Assembly: GCA_963920665.1 (NCBI GenBank)
Contig: OY987263.1
Span: forward strand, 27,020,547-27,084,546
Length of the DNA stretch: 64,000 nucleotides
DNA from: Straminergon stramineum
Lineage: Eukaryota; Streptophyta; Bryopsida; Hypnales; Calliergonaceae
Reading direction: 5' to 3'
A program made the translations under genes and the position numbers. Below, in pieces: positions 52,385 through 63,741 of this stretch (the stretch's first letter is position 1; every line of letters begins with the position of its first letter). The notes beneath the pieces were generated by a model. The model worked only from the letters and a program-made list of their open reading frames with translations. It ran no database searches and was not told the DNA's origin.

Positions 52385-53325
52385 AGCTTCTTTTGAGTCT
52401 GTTCTTTTCTTTTCTTTTCCCTGTTTCTTTTCCCTGCAGGGTGTTTTATCTCTCTGTTGAGGGGGTTCCTTTCCATGACCTGGTTTCCGGGATCCGGTGT
52501 CCAATTTTTGAGCCTCCACATCGAAGGAGGAGATCTGTGGCAGGAGCGCAAGTGAGTTTCAGCTATGTGCACTTTGGACTCTGCGTGTTGGTAGTTGGTC
52601 CACTCGGTCAACCGTGTGGGCATGTTTCTATCTCAGCAGACGTCTTTGTATTTCATAAATGGACGTGGTTCAATTGAAGGATCTTGGGCATTTCTCTATG
52701 TACTGTACAGCAGTTGATTCTCCTGCCAGACTGCTGTTTCTCCGAGCTTGTTTAAGGAGCGAGCGTGAGAGAGAGTCCCCCACTAGTTGTGAATATCTCC
52801 AGGGTTTGGTGTTTTCTTGCATCGAGGCGTCTCCCTTTCTAGATTTCGGTAGCAATTTCAGAATTATTGCGCTTTGAAACTCCCCGAGCCTGTCCTTAAA
52901 GAGCATTGCGACCACAAAGTTTTAGTTTGTGTGAAATCTTTTCACGTGAAATGTCGTGTGAGGGATTATTCTTCGGAAAAGAATTGGGTGGGAATCACTG
53001 TAAGTTGGTCGAATGAGTGACATGATAAGGTACTGTGCCTGGGACCTATAGACTAGCTGGAGGCACTTACTTTCTGCCATTTGATGCCCTCGTTTGTCCA
53101 CGCATTCCGCGGACCCAAACGTGACGTCATTTCAGTTTATCAAGAGAATCAGTGGCGACTTATCTCAAGTAATGAAGGTTCATTCATCGATATGGATGAA
53201 ACGTTTAGAATTCAGTCCGCCTTCTCTAATTGCACTAAATTTCAGTCCTGATTTCAAATCGAATCACACTTGACAGATTTTTATCCCCTAATTGCTCAAC
53301 TTGAATACTGAATTTATTTCTAATG
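52385..53325 (+). other. 3' UTR and downstream flank of bHLH gene
   Basis: The sequence keeps gene-like GC content to about 53,200 and contains CT-rich tracts just after the stop (TTCTTTTCTTTTCCC). Small frames here show no domain. The transcript end cannot be placed exactly. Confidence 0.4.
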
Positions 53326-53327
53326 TA

Positions 53328-53789
53328 CTCCCTCCATTACAAAATGATTTTGTTATAGAGTTCAGTGCCCTCCAATTGTCCTAAAAATTTCAGTTTTGGA
53401 TCACTTTTCAAAATGTAGTTGTGGAGTAGTAAAGAGTGAGATTTTTTTGACCATTTTGAAGGAGCACCACTAGCCTATCGTTTCTTAAGTTCCCAAGTTG
53501 TGCATTGTGTCCTTTTGTCTTCTTGTGCTATGTATTGCCATTCTCGCATTGGCTCTATGAACACCTTACCATACTAAATCAACTAGCCCTAAAAAGTCAA
53601 GGTGAAGTGTTAAGAAAAATAAATAAAAGATTGGCCCAACTGGCTTGATTGGTGTAGACAAGTGAGCAATATGCAAAGGTTTCATGTTGTCGACCCTTCC
53701 TCTATGTCACAATCTATGTCACAATAAGAAGATCAATTTATGATAAAAAAAATAAAAGCCAACATGAAGATCAATTGGGATGGAAGGAG
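53328..53789. mobile_element. Stowaway-like (Tc1/mariner) MITE
   Basis: The left end is TA-CTCCCTCCATTACAAAATG, close to the classic plant Stowaway terminus. The right end, GGGATGGAAGGAG-TA, is its imperfect inverted repeat. Flanking TA dinucleotides at 53326-53327 and 53790-53791 fit the family's TA duplication. At about 460 bp it is longer than usual because a SINE-like segment lies inside it. Confidence 0.6.
53630..53749 (+). repeat. tRNA-derived SINE-like insertion
   Basis: The segment has an A-box-like TGGCTTGATTGG, a B-box-like TGTTGTCGACCC about 45 bp downstream, and an A-rich tail. The 9-bp word AAATAAAAG occurs directly before it (53621-53629) and after its tail (53750-53758), as expected for a target-site duplication. 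Because tail and duplication are both A-rich, chance cannot be excluded. It lies inside the Stowaway-like element. Confidence 0.45.
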
Positions 53790-53791
53790 TA

Positions 53792-54711
53792 TATATCTAT
53801 GTCATTGATTCATGAGTGATAGAGCATTCTTATTTCTTTCTATTGATTCTATTTATTATCAATCATTTGAGGCACTTTATTTGCCTAACATTTATTTATT
53901 TATTGTAGCTTATGCTTTTTTTAGAGGTTCTATCCAATCATGACATGATACATGATAACATTGTTGAGAAATTTGTTATTTTCTACTACCACTATTTTTA
54001 CGTAATATTATAAGCTATATCTCATTATTTTACTCCTTGAATATTTGATATATCAATCCTATCCAAATCAAATATTCTTGTGAAAGCACTAATCTCCTAT
54101 TCAAAACTTAAGTGAATTATCAAATTAGCTATTCCATATTCAAAGCTTAAATGGTTATATATTCAATATTGCTATTCATGCATCACATTTTGTCCAAATG
54201 TGTTGTTTCATACTAAATCTATCACCCATTGTAGTGGCCTATAGAATCTAATTTTTGAAAATTTATAACATATTTTTTCAATTAGTAGAAAATTCATGTT
54301 CTTACTTTGCTACATCTTTTACTACAATTTGCTAATGAGGTTGAACAAAATTCATCATGTAGCTAGAAATAGGACATTGAAATGCTTATATTGATGATTT
54401 AAGGTGCCACTATCTGTACAATAAAGCCCTAGGCCAAAAACTTGTTTAGACTTCAATTGGTTTAGCATATGGAGTAAAAACACTAAAAGCAAAAATTTTG
54501 AATCATTTTCTCAAATCCACTTCCACACATTTTGTTTAGAATTTACATACAAACCCTTTTTAAGCGAATTAGGGTCATTTGGAGGTACCCCTAATTTCAA
54601 CACTTAAAAAATTCTTAGTTCATTGATATGATGTTCCAAAAATGCATGCTAAGAGAATCTAAAATTTCCTATTCACTTGTAATAAGTTCCAACAAAAACC
54701 TAAGTGTTTAC
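53792..54711. other. AT-rich gene-free DNA
   Basis: No coding or repeat structure recognised. Confidence 0.5.
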
Positions 54712-54945
54712 TTAACCCTTAAAGGATGGACTAGTGACCATGGAAATCATCCCTTTTGGAACCATGTGACATCATCTACTTAAGAAAAAACAAAACTATT
54801 CATTGGAAGTCAAACTACCACTATAGAAGTCCTTCCCTTTTCATGACATAATTCTGAGGATGAATAGTTGTACTTCTTTCCTACTAGAAGAATTCTCTGT
54901 CATCTGTTGATCACAGAAAGTCTAGGTCCATGTTTTAAGGGTTAA
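54712..54945 (+). mobile_element. TTAA-bounded MITE, ~230-bp family
   Basis: A 234-bp segment from TTAACCCTTAAAGGATGGAC to GTCCATGTTTTAAGGGTTAA. Its inverted ends are the clearest of this family. It is the reverse-orientation copy of 26564-26795 and 49309-49538. No coding capacity. Confidence 0.8.
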
Positions 54946-57900
54946 GTATTTTACTAATAGAAACCATAGCATAAGATGGAAGCGCCCAAAACCGTCAATA
55001 CAAGCAATTCAGCATAGTTGGAGGTGCAATTGAAAATCATGAATTTTTTTTAAAATTATGATTTTCAGATATGGCATGTATTTTTTATCAATTTTCAAAA
55101 TTGTAGCTCCCCAGACCATTGAATGTGTCACATAGGTGGACCTAAAATCGAAACTTGACAATTTAAACGTACCATACATGAATACATACGTAGATACGTA
55201 TATAGCGATGCTGTACACGTGAAAAACCTTGGCCTGCAGCATCTTCAGAGGTTGGACTGGTGTGTTCATTCGGAGGAGCCACGTGCTCGACTCTTCAGTT
55301 GGAGCTCTTGTAGCAGTCATTGTTTTGTGGGGCTAAAATATTGCCAGATTTTCAACAAATTTTTTGGTTTACCTCCAAGCTTAAGGAATTCACTTGAGAG
55401 AATTGCATCTAGAATTGTTGGAATAAGCATTTTTGCATGATTCCTATTCAGAAATTGTCTAATTTCTTATCCAATCTTGTTGGGTATCAAAAAGAGATTA
55501 AAAAAAATCTAAAAGTTTTCAAATCATCAGACATAAAAGTAATCAACATTGCTCCTAGGCTCTTATGAATAGTGATTGTATATTTCAAACAAGAATTTGT
55601 TAGGATCAGATGTCGAAATGGATTGCAATTAGGTTGAGTTGCCTTAATATTATTCAATTCAATGATAGTGACCATACATTTATGAAGAATTTACAAGAAT
55701 TTTGTTCATATAAGTTAAAAAAATGAAGTTTTAATCATGGTGATTTTTGAAGATTTTATATATTTTTTTTATTCAAGTCATTATTGAAGGATCTTTTTTT
55801 GAACTAAATAAGTTATTTTGGAAGGCTAGACCTAAATGCACTACCCTTTAATAGAATGTTTGGAAAGCAAAGTCTTCAAAATCTCTATCAAACAAATGCT
55901 AAAGAACTAACACAAAATTCTTCCAAAACATCAATAGATGAAAAAAAAAACATTTTTGTGTACTTAGGATGTGTTTGCATACATCCATTGTTTGAAATTT
56001 TGTTTGGTCTTTATGAGGTTAAACTTTTTGTAATTGCAAGGAGTCAAATATAACCTAAGGTTCATTGCTAAATAGTGTTATATTGAGATGATAATACAAA
56101 TAATTATTTAGTTTAAGTTTCCATGAAAATTTTTGCAAGTCATCATAAATTGTACTATGGCTACCAAAACAACAACAAATTGTCAAATTCTAGGAGCCAT
56201 CCTTACAAAACTAGAAATGACCCAAAAATATGCTCAAGCTCTGAATGTTGTAGTTGTGATGTAGAGTTTTATGTTCTTTTTTAATGAAATGGACAAATAA
56301 CTTTACCACAAATGATGTATACCACAAGGCAAGACTTGGGCAAGGGAAACAATAGCGAATGTTCAGTTGCTTTTTTTTCATTTTATGTAACAAGTTTTGC
56401 CTCCATTCATAAAAAAATGAAAACAAAAAACTTGAAAATAGAATAGCAAACATAAAAAATAGAAAACAAAAAATGAAAACTTTGCATAGCAATAACGCAT
56501 AAACGTTTGGAATGTAAAAGATCAAGTCTTAGTAGATTATTAGGGTTAAGATGAATCATCTTAACATCTAAACCTTATTGTATAAAATTAAGCACCTTAT
56601 ATAAGGGATTATGTGACCATTTTGTAGCTTCTCATAGTTCTATGAGAAAGGTGCAGTGATCCAAAATGGAGCACCATTTATCATTGAATTTGACTTTTCA
56701 TCATTAATCTGACTTTGTACGAATACTATATTTTCCACAATTGTATATGTACTTCAATTCATGTACCGTCTAAATCAAATACACAAAACCACCAAGCTAT
56801 AGGCTATCTAATCCATTATAGAATAAAAATGACTCTAATTCCTCAAAGTGAATGCATGCTAAATTGTACTATTATAGACCTTCTACAATGGACTCCAATT
56901 AAGAAACACAAAAACCTACTTATTGACAAGAATGCTTTTACAAGGAGCTCAAACTATCCAACCATAGAGAGAGAAAGAGATTTTCTTCACCTCTAAGCTT
57001 TGTCTTATATAATAGAGACTGTTAATAAAAGATTATTAATCTTCAAAAAAGACTAGGACTTCTTTTTTCCCTTTAGCTTTCTATTCTTGATTCTATCTAG
57101 AACCATCTACTAAAGTAAAAGTCCTAGTCATATCTAGTCCAAATCTTCATCTTTCACTTGAAGTTATCTAACTCCAAGTTCCAACATACTTGTCTTTATT
57201 TGGTAGTTGTCTAATTCCAATGCATTGTCTAGTGCACTTGTCATCCAAGTAGAGTTGTCTATTGTAACTCCACTGTATAAATCCATTGTTTGGTAATATC
57301 TATTTCTAGGCATTCCAATGTACTTGTCATCCAAGTAGAGTTGTTTAACTACAATATACAAATCTACCATCCGGAGATATCTCTCTATAGGTAATTTTTT
57401 GCTTATCTACTAGAACACATTTTATCATGAATTACTTCATCCATGAAGTTCAATGGATAAATCATTAAACCCTAAAATACTATGGTTTTTGAGGCTCAAA
57501 ACTACCTCAGAATACCTGTATCCAAAACAAGTCTAGAGTCTTTATCTATAATTATTTTTTTTAAATTGAATATTGGATCCTTTATTTACCTTGTTTAAGT
57601 ACAACCTAACAAAATTTTAGAATACAATTCTCCACCAATAGCAAATTCCATGTGCTTAAACATTAAAAAATTATAGTTTTTTCTAGCTACTTTCTTGAAG
57701 ATGAAGTTTGGTTTTTCAACATTTTAAGAAAAAAACACATATGTTCAAAACTTGTGCAATTTAGTCAATCTTTAGGAAAATGGATTGGAAATATATGGAA
57801 AAAATTTAACTAAAAGAACTTTCATCTTTCATCTTTCAAAGATTTATAACAAGGAACATGATACTAAGTGTGATACTTAATGAAAGAGAGAACTAAATTG

Positions 57901-59631
57901 CGAATAACTCTTACAAAAAATTGGGAAATTGTAAATCCCAATGGTGAGAATTTTCTAGTCAACAACATTTATCCTATATTTTTATTTCGAATTGGAAATA
58001 TTCAAGGTTGAGTTCAAAAAAACACTTTATATGTTTCTTCTTCATTGCCTACAAAATAAAACTCCTCTTAACTTTCACCTCTTTATTCCAAATTGAAAGG
58101 CTCAATTTTTTTTTGAATAAGTATCTATCTAAAAAATCCATTAAAGGTAAATAGTATTATTTAAATATATATTGTGTGTTATTACTTTAACATTTAATTT
58201 GAAAATAACATTGTAACTTTTGCAATACATATCAAAATAATATAAAACAAGCTTCACATGTTGATAAGGATGATTAGCATCCATTCTAAAAATCTCATAC
58301 AAAAATTCCAAATTATGAAGTCAATAGAGCTTGCCCAAATTCTTAGAAAAATCCAAAGTTGGCTCCTCAATCCTTGAGGGAAATAGGGGTTAAATTTCTA
58401 CAAAATCTTTTAACACTACTACTCTAATTTTTATTAAATGCATGCACATTGGATCCACAAATGAGTTATCATCCACATTTTGCATTTTCTATCCATGTCT
58501 ATGGATGTAAAAAGTTTTATGACCCAAGAGAAGTTTGTTATTGCACTACCCAAAAAATGAAATAAAAAACCTTGGTCCCACCTACCCATACTTCACCCTA
58601 GCTCATTTCGCTTCACCTTGGGGTGGACGTCTGCCTTTGGCAATCATAACCCAATTCTCCAAGCCCTAAAATCCTTAATCCTAAACCCTATAACCCTTAG
58701 TGATCATTTTGGAGATGCTATAGGTCAAACATTACTACTCAAGTAAACTATCCCATTCCAGACCAAATGGGAGCAAGCCTATTGTAGGCTCAATTATATC
58801 AGTAGTGCATATTTCATAACTTGAATGTATAATGGACTTGCTTCCATTAGAAAAAAAATTGAACCCAAGAATGGTCCCCTTCACTATGCAAAAATTTGGA
58901 TGTGAAAGAGCCTTCTAAACTCACTAATTGGGCCAAGATTTGCATGATGGGCCAAGATTTCTTGGTTTAGTCATGTAGGATGGCTAGTGCATGCCTCCCC
59001 ACTAATTTCCAGAGGCCAAGTGGCTACTATGAATTGTAGTGGCCCTTCATGGTGGCACTAATGAAGACATGGACAACCTCATATTCACTTCAAGTAGTAC
59101 AAAATTTAGTAAGAAAACTCGAAGCCCCTTGATGGGTTCAATTCTCTTGTAATGCATTTGATATAGAATGGGGTGGTTTACCATAATCTCAATGCAAGAG
59201 AATTTTGCCGTCTTGGAATGTTATGATTGGTTAAAGAGAGGCAGATCAAGACTCATAATGCTCATTGCTTGCCTTGTGCAAATTTTCAACACGGTGGGTA
59301 TGAAGTAGAAATTTCATTGGTCTGGTAATGAGAGAAATTTGAGAGAAATCTCTACTACTACCAACCGGTATTAACTTAGTGAGTGCGAATTCACCTAGCA
59401 TAATGTATATGCAAGAGAGCTTCTCCACTGTGACATGTTTTGATTGTTTAAGCAATTAAAGAAGTCAAATGGCTCAACTCTCCTACATTGAAATTATATT
59501 TGATAATTGCAAAGTAGGCCAAGTCATAAAAAAAATCGCAACTTAGTACCAACCTCACCACCATGCAACTCGGTAGGTCCTAATCTATAATTTTTTTTTA
59601 TAACTTGGGCTACTTTGCAATTACCTAGTCC
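54946..59631. other. AT-rich gene-free DNA with a short tandem repeat
   Basis: No gene. At 57,174-57,370 a unit of about 100 bp containing ATTCCAATGYAYTTGTCATCCAAGTAGAGTTG is repeated two to three times with divergence. Near 56,544-56,562 there is a 19-bp near-perfect palindrome (TTAAGATGAATCATCTTAA). Confidence 0.5.
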
Positions 59632-60603
59632 TGAACTCCTAAACGTCTAGAGTCTTTTCAAGAATTTAAGATTTGGGAAAAATCATTGTAAAGTGCTATT
59701 TGGAAGAATATTTTGGAATTGATATACAAATAAAAATTGTAGATTTTGAGTTGTAGATTCCATCCATGTACTTAGATCCACCTATGCTATCACCAACATT
59801 TTTGTATAAATTTTGAAAGGAAAATTTCAAAATTCATTCAAACTTTAATTACAAGCAAAGCATAATCATTTTTGTGTAAATTTTATTGGAATGGATTTGA
59901 AATCAAGTTCTCTTCACATGGTGTTCTTTTGAAATTTTTGTGCTCTTAAAATCTTATGACCTCTTTTTTGCAAATCCAATTTTGAATTAGAGTCAATGCA
60001 ATTTTGGCTTGGTCAATGACTTGACCATTAGAGAAAGTTTGGACTCTCCGGAGGGCTGCCAAGGTTTGACAAACTAGTCTATTTCTGGAGCCTATTGAAG
60101 CTACTCAGGAGAGGGAATTTTCTAACAAAACAAAGATTCACCTTGTGTGAATATCGGGAGTTCTAAAAGTATATTTCAGTTTTCTATTCCACAATTGTCA
60201 GAGGGAGGTGCTTCAGGGGTGCTTTCAAATATCAAAACAACACTTGTCACAACCCTAACTAATAGTACTTAACAGTGAATGCTCTAACATTTGGAAGTGA
60301 CGAAGTGCAGAAATAGGGAAAAAATTCTTCAAGCAAAATAAATGTAATACAGTGAGGGTCCCTACTAGCACTTCCTGGCAGCCCTCCGGAGAGTCCAAAC
60401 TTTCTCTAATACATACTTCCACATTTGTAATTGGAGAAAAATATGTACTCTACTAACACCAACCATTAGATAGGACAAAAACTTGATAAAATATCTCCAC
60501 AAATTACGATGACTTTCATCCAAGCAACAATAATGAGAAAGAATCATGAACATAAATATGTTCATCGTCCTAAAATTGGAATTCGGAGCGCTTAAGGGTT
60601 TAC
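59632..60603 (-). mobile_element. TTAA-type element, ~580-bp family, interrupted
   Basis: In reverse complement this follows 14491-15070 from end to end (CTCCTAAACGTCTAGA on the left; GAGCGCTTAAGGGTTTAC on the right). Examples are TTGAAATCAAGTTCTCTTCACATGG and the ACACCAACCATTAGATAGGACAA segment. A MITE (60031-60406) splits it. Both terminal TTAA sites have mutated. Its right end directly abuts the YY1-derived duplicate. Confidence 0.65.
60031..60406. mobile_element. MITE with perfect 34-bp inverted ends
   Basis: The inverted repeats at 60028-60061 and 60376-60409 are perfect over 34 bp (inward from TTAGAGAAAGTTTGGACTC). They enclose about 310 bp without coding capacity. The element interrupts the older TTAA element, whose two halves flank it. 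A TA duplication (CCAT-TA ... TA-ATAC) is possible. The perfect ends indicate recent insertion. The superfamily is uncertain (Tc1/mariner or PIF-like). Confidence 0.8.
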
Positions 60604-60607
60604 AAGC

Positions 60608-60930
60608 GGCGGTTTTCTCCAATAGATGCCCAGTTCCTATCGAATGAGGGTTTCCTGTCCATCGCACAGCGGTTACTGCGAGATAGCTTGCAAGTGAAAG
60701 AAGTCGTCAAACCCTTGCCAGGGCAATCTTGTGTACCGAAGGAAAGTTGTTACTCTCGTTCCATAAACGGGGATTTGCATTCCTCAACCGATCACGGATG
60801 CTCAGCTGTTTCGAGATTAATTGAACGACGGATTATTTGTGGGTGATCGATGAGGCTTTCTCAGAACGACAGATTGCACGTTTGTTTATGAGCAACCTTG
60901 CTTAGAGAACTAACTAGACCGCGGCGTGTA
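60608..60930 (+). pseudogene. Fragment of YY1-like last exon
   Basis: This aligns with about 24,340-24,660, the last ~100 codons of the YY1-like gene and its stop region, in the same orientation. About 70 codons stay in frame with many substitutions. A 4-bp insertion near 60,820 then shifts the frame and leads to early stops. No upstream exons and no zinc fingers are present. It is a non-functional partial copy about 36 kb from the source gene. Confidence 0.8.
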
Positions 60931-61556
60931 GCCTATGCATGCACTGCTTACTGCAATTTTCTCCTGTAGTGCGGTGCAGAGTTGAGCAGGAGCTATCTAT
61001 TACTTGCTGCTACCGTATTACACACTTGAATTTTGTGCGGGTTGCATTTGCAGCTGATTGATCAAAGGTGATTAATCTATTTAAGGTCGATCGTCGATGT
61101 GTGGCATCAAGGAATGACCCGATGAGCTTGATTGGAGTTCGGCAGAAACTCGACATTGGGGATGACGAGGAAGAAGACGAGCTGAAGACTTCTTCCATCT
61201 CGACGTTTTGTCTCGGCAACTATGCACATGCGGGCAAGTACCCTTTGGGGTTTGTTGGCCGTCGGTTGTGAGGAAGTAGATACTCGTTGACATTCCATAT
61301 CATGTCATTCCATGCCATTGGAATCCGGTTATTTGTTTGCTTTCGAAGGCTCATTTACTGAGATCGAATGATTCTGAATTCGGTGAAAGAAGAGTTATAT
61401 CTGCCATACTCCGTGCAGCTGGAGGGTATCAGATTTGAGCTACAGTAGATTTCTGGCATATGTCCACCGATCAGGTGTCTGGATGTGGGTCCTCTTACGG
61501 AAAGTGAAGTGGACGCATTGTGCCCCACTAATTGATAGCGGTTAGACGGACTAAAA
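60931..61556 (+). repeat. Duplicated downstream block, part 1 (copy B)
   Basis: Matches about 24,660-25,260, with scattered substitutions and indels (for example AGCAGGAGCTATCTAT, ACACTTGAATTTTGTGCGGG, GCAGCTGGAGGGTATCA, GGAAAGTGAAGTGGACGC). The small frames here are shifted relative to copy A, so it is non-coding. Confidence 0.75.
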
Positions 61557-62612
61557 GGAGATCACCCATTTCCGATCAGTCTCCCATTTTGGCAGCATAG
61601 GCTGCTCCATTTCCGATCAGGTGAATTGTAGGTGACAGCTCATGCATCGCAAGACCCCGGGGACAACAAAAATGTACAGGAGGTGTCCATTGGAAGCTTA
61701 TATGATCACATCGTTTACATTGGAAACCTTAGATCGATTTTGGAACCGTCCTATGGTTGGAAATAGGTTTGCCTACATAACGAGAATGGGACTAATAGAA
61801 TCTTCATGAAAAAAATTTGTGATAATTTTTCTTTTAAGGAGAAAAATTTGGAAAATTATGAAATCCTTCTTAAATCTATTTCTCTACACAGGGAAATTTT
61901 CTCCTGAACTTTTCCATGCCTCAAATAGGCTGAATGGCTTAACCCCTAAATGCCCAAGGCACCAGATTTTGGTGTTTCGAAAACTTTGAAGTTAAGTAAA
62001 ATCCAACCAAATTGCTATTATTATTAGTTTATATTTTTGGAGAATTCTTTTTGAAGTCTAGTTTTAGAATTAAAAAGTTGATCTGAAAAATAAAGGATTA
62101 TAATTTTTCTATTGAAGTTTTAGTGCGAGGATACCCATTGCAATCTTGACTTCTTGTAGTGTTGAGGGCTCTTGAAAATAAGCCTCAAATACACTAGATC
62201 TTGGAGGAAAAATCACATTAGAAATTCATTTAAAAAAATTGAAGAATAGCTTTTGAAAAACCGTAAATTGATTGGGGTTGTACATGCTAGGCCCTATAAC
62301 CTCATATTTTTTTTGGGACCAACTTTTTAGATTTGACATGCAAAAAGTGAATTGAAAAATTTTCACAATTTTTACACCCTCATGATCAAACATTATAATC
62401 TTTCAATCTGTAAGTGATATTGTTATGTTTTCTTTTCCTATGTGATCTCCAACATGTCTAGTTTGAATTTGTACAGTTACAATTCAAAAGAAATTGGTAC
62501 AACTTATGAAAATGTTGACTTTATGTTCAATTTAGAGCAAATTTCAAGGAGCTCCAAACAGGCCTTGGGCATTTAGGGGTTAAGTGATCGGAAATGGGTG
62601 ATCATCCTGATA
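61557..62612. mobile_element. TIR element carrying a nested TTAA element (copy B)
   Basis: The outer ends are inverted repeats of at least 19 bp (GATCACCCATTTCCGATCA at about 61560-61578; its complement at 62585-62603). About 380 bp of the body matches 26173-26563. It lies between parts 1 and 2 of the downstream block, which are contiguous in copy A near 25,257, so A is the empty site. It holds the nested element at 61939-62583. Confidence 0.7.
61939..62583 (+). mobile_element. TTAA-bounded element, ~640-bp family (best copy)
   Basis: A 645-bp segment with perfect inverted ends of about 22 bp (TTAACCCCTAAATGCCCAAG inward from the left; mirrored on the right). Copies lie at 38888-39525, 46046-46693 and, truncated, at 28537-29118. 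It has no reading frame of note. It occupies the TTAA that holds a ~230-bp family member in copy A (26564-26795). Confidence 0.85.
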
Positions 62613-63604
62613 GTGCGTGGTTGCTTGCTGCAACCAGGAAGTGATGGAAGTGGGTCCATTTGAAGATGTAAAGTTATTATTGGTCGCTCAAAGACGCTTG
62701 TACTCGATCCACCCAGCTCTGATTGGACACTGCTCCTATATTATCTCTCGCTTCCAAGGGTTCAAGGGATTCAGGTGAGATCACCGAAGATTCCAGGAGC
62801 CGAACGCTGACCGTTGTCTTTAGAGTTCATGATCATACTATAAGTTTTATATTTGGGTGTCACAGTTTTGGGGAGAAAGACCAAATTTCTTCGCAAAAGT
62901 GGATAATAGAAATCGCAAACCCTCAATTGCTAAGGTGATATGCTTTATCCCATTGCTTCTGCCTCTATGCCACATGGCACATTGCGTTTGGAAATGAGGC
63001 TGGGAAGGTCCAGAGTCTTCCCTGTCTGTGGTCTTGATTTAGTGTAGATTTTCAAGGTCTGATAATGTTCCTAATTTCATCTGGAGGAGATCTCGGACCT
63101 CGCAGCTCGTGACAGGTTGGTAATCTGGTACGTAAACCTTGATCAAAATTAGTCTATTTTTCTTTTGATAAAACCAGATTCTGATGTTAAGCTATCCACC
63201 AGTGCTCTGAATTCTACTTCATTTCCCATCTTGGAAGTCTGCATCGCATAAGATGGATTCTGGCACAGAGGTGGGCATGTGGTACTTGGAAATATCTTAG
63301 GCTGGGTTGCTGGCAGTTCACCCTTATCAACAAGAGTATAGTGAGGTTCTGTGTAGGAGTCCAAGCATGCACAGCCCATGGCTTTAAATCCGCACTATTC
63401 CCAAGGAAGTCGGCGCAACTTGCTACTTTGGGGCATTGTTCACGAAGCTAGCTGCATCATCCTTACAGTGCACAGGAGGAGCAGTTTCATTGAACATGTT
63501 TAGGGCAGTGAAACATCAATATCCTGCTTCAGGAAAGGAACTATCGTCCTTTGTGGGGTGGAGAAAATGGAGCAAGTTTGTGCAGTGACCCCACAACATT
63601 ATTC
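62613..63604 (+). repeat. Duplicated downstream block, part 2 (copy B)
   Basis: Matches 25,257-26,165 and then about 26,870-26,950. The stretch 62,981-63,306 differs from 25,661-25,980 by only a handful of bases, while the remainder and the coding fragment are clearly more diverged. No reading frame is shared intact by both copies. Confidence 0.8.
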
Positions 63605-63624
63605 AGCAAACAACGGATATGTTT

Positions 63625-63741
63625 TTAAAATGGCGATATTCCACAAACTTGGCATTTTTCAGGTTCAGACTGTGCTGTCTGAAATGTATACCATTCCTAG
63701 AAAATAAATGGAAAAATGGTGCATGAATATCGCCATTTTAA
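63625..63741. mobile_element. Short TTAA-bounded hairpin element, 117 bp
   Basis: Perfect 17-bp inverted ends (TTAAAATGGCGATATTC at 63625-63641; complement at 63725-63741) enclose 83 bp. Flanking sequence aligns loosely with 27,000-27,040 of copy A, which lacks the element and has a single TTAA at 27,017-27,020. It is probably a very small non-autonomous element. Confidence 0.6.
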
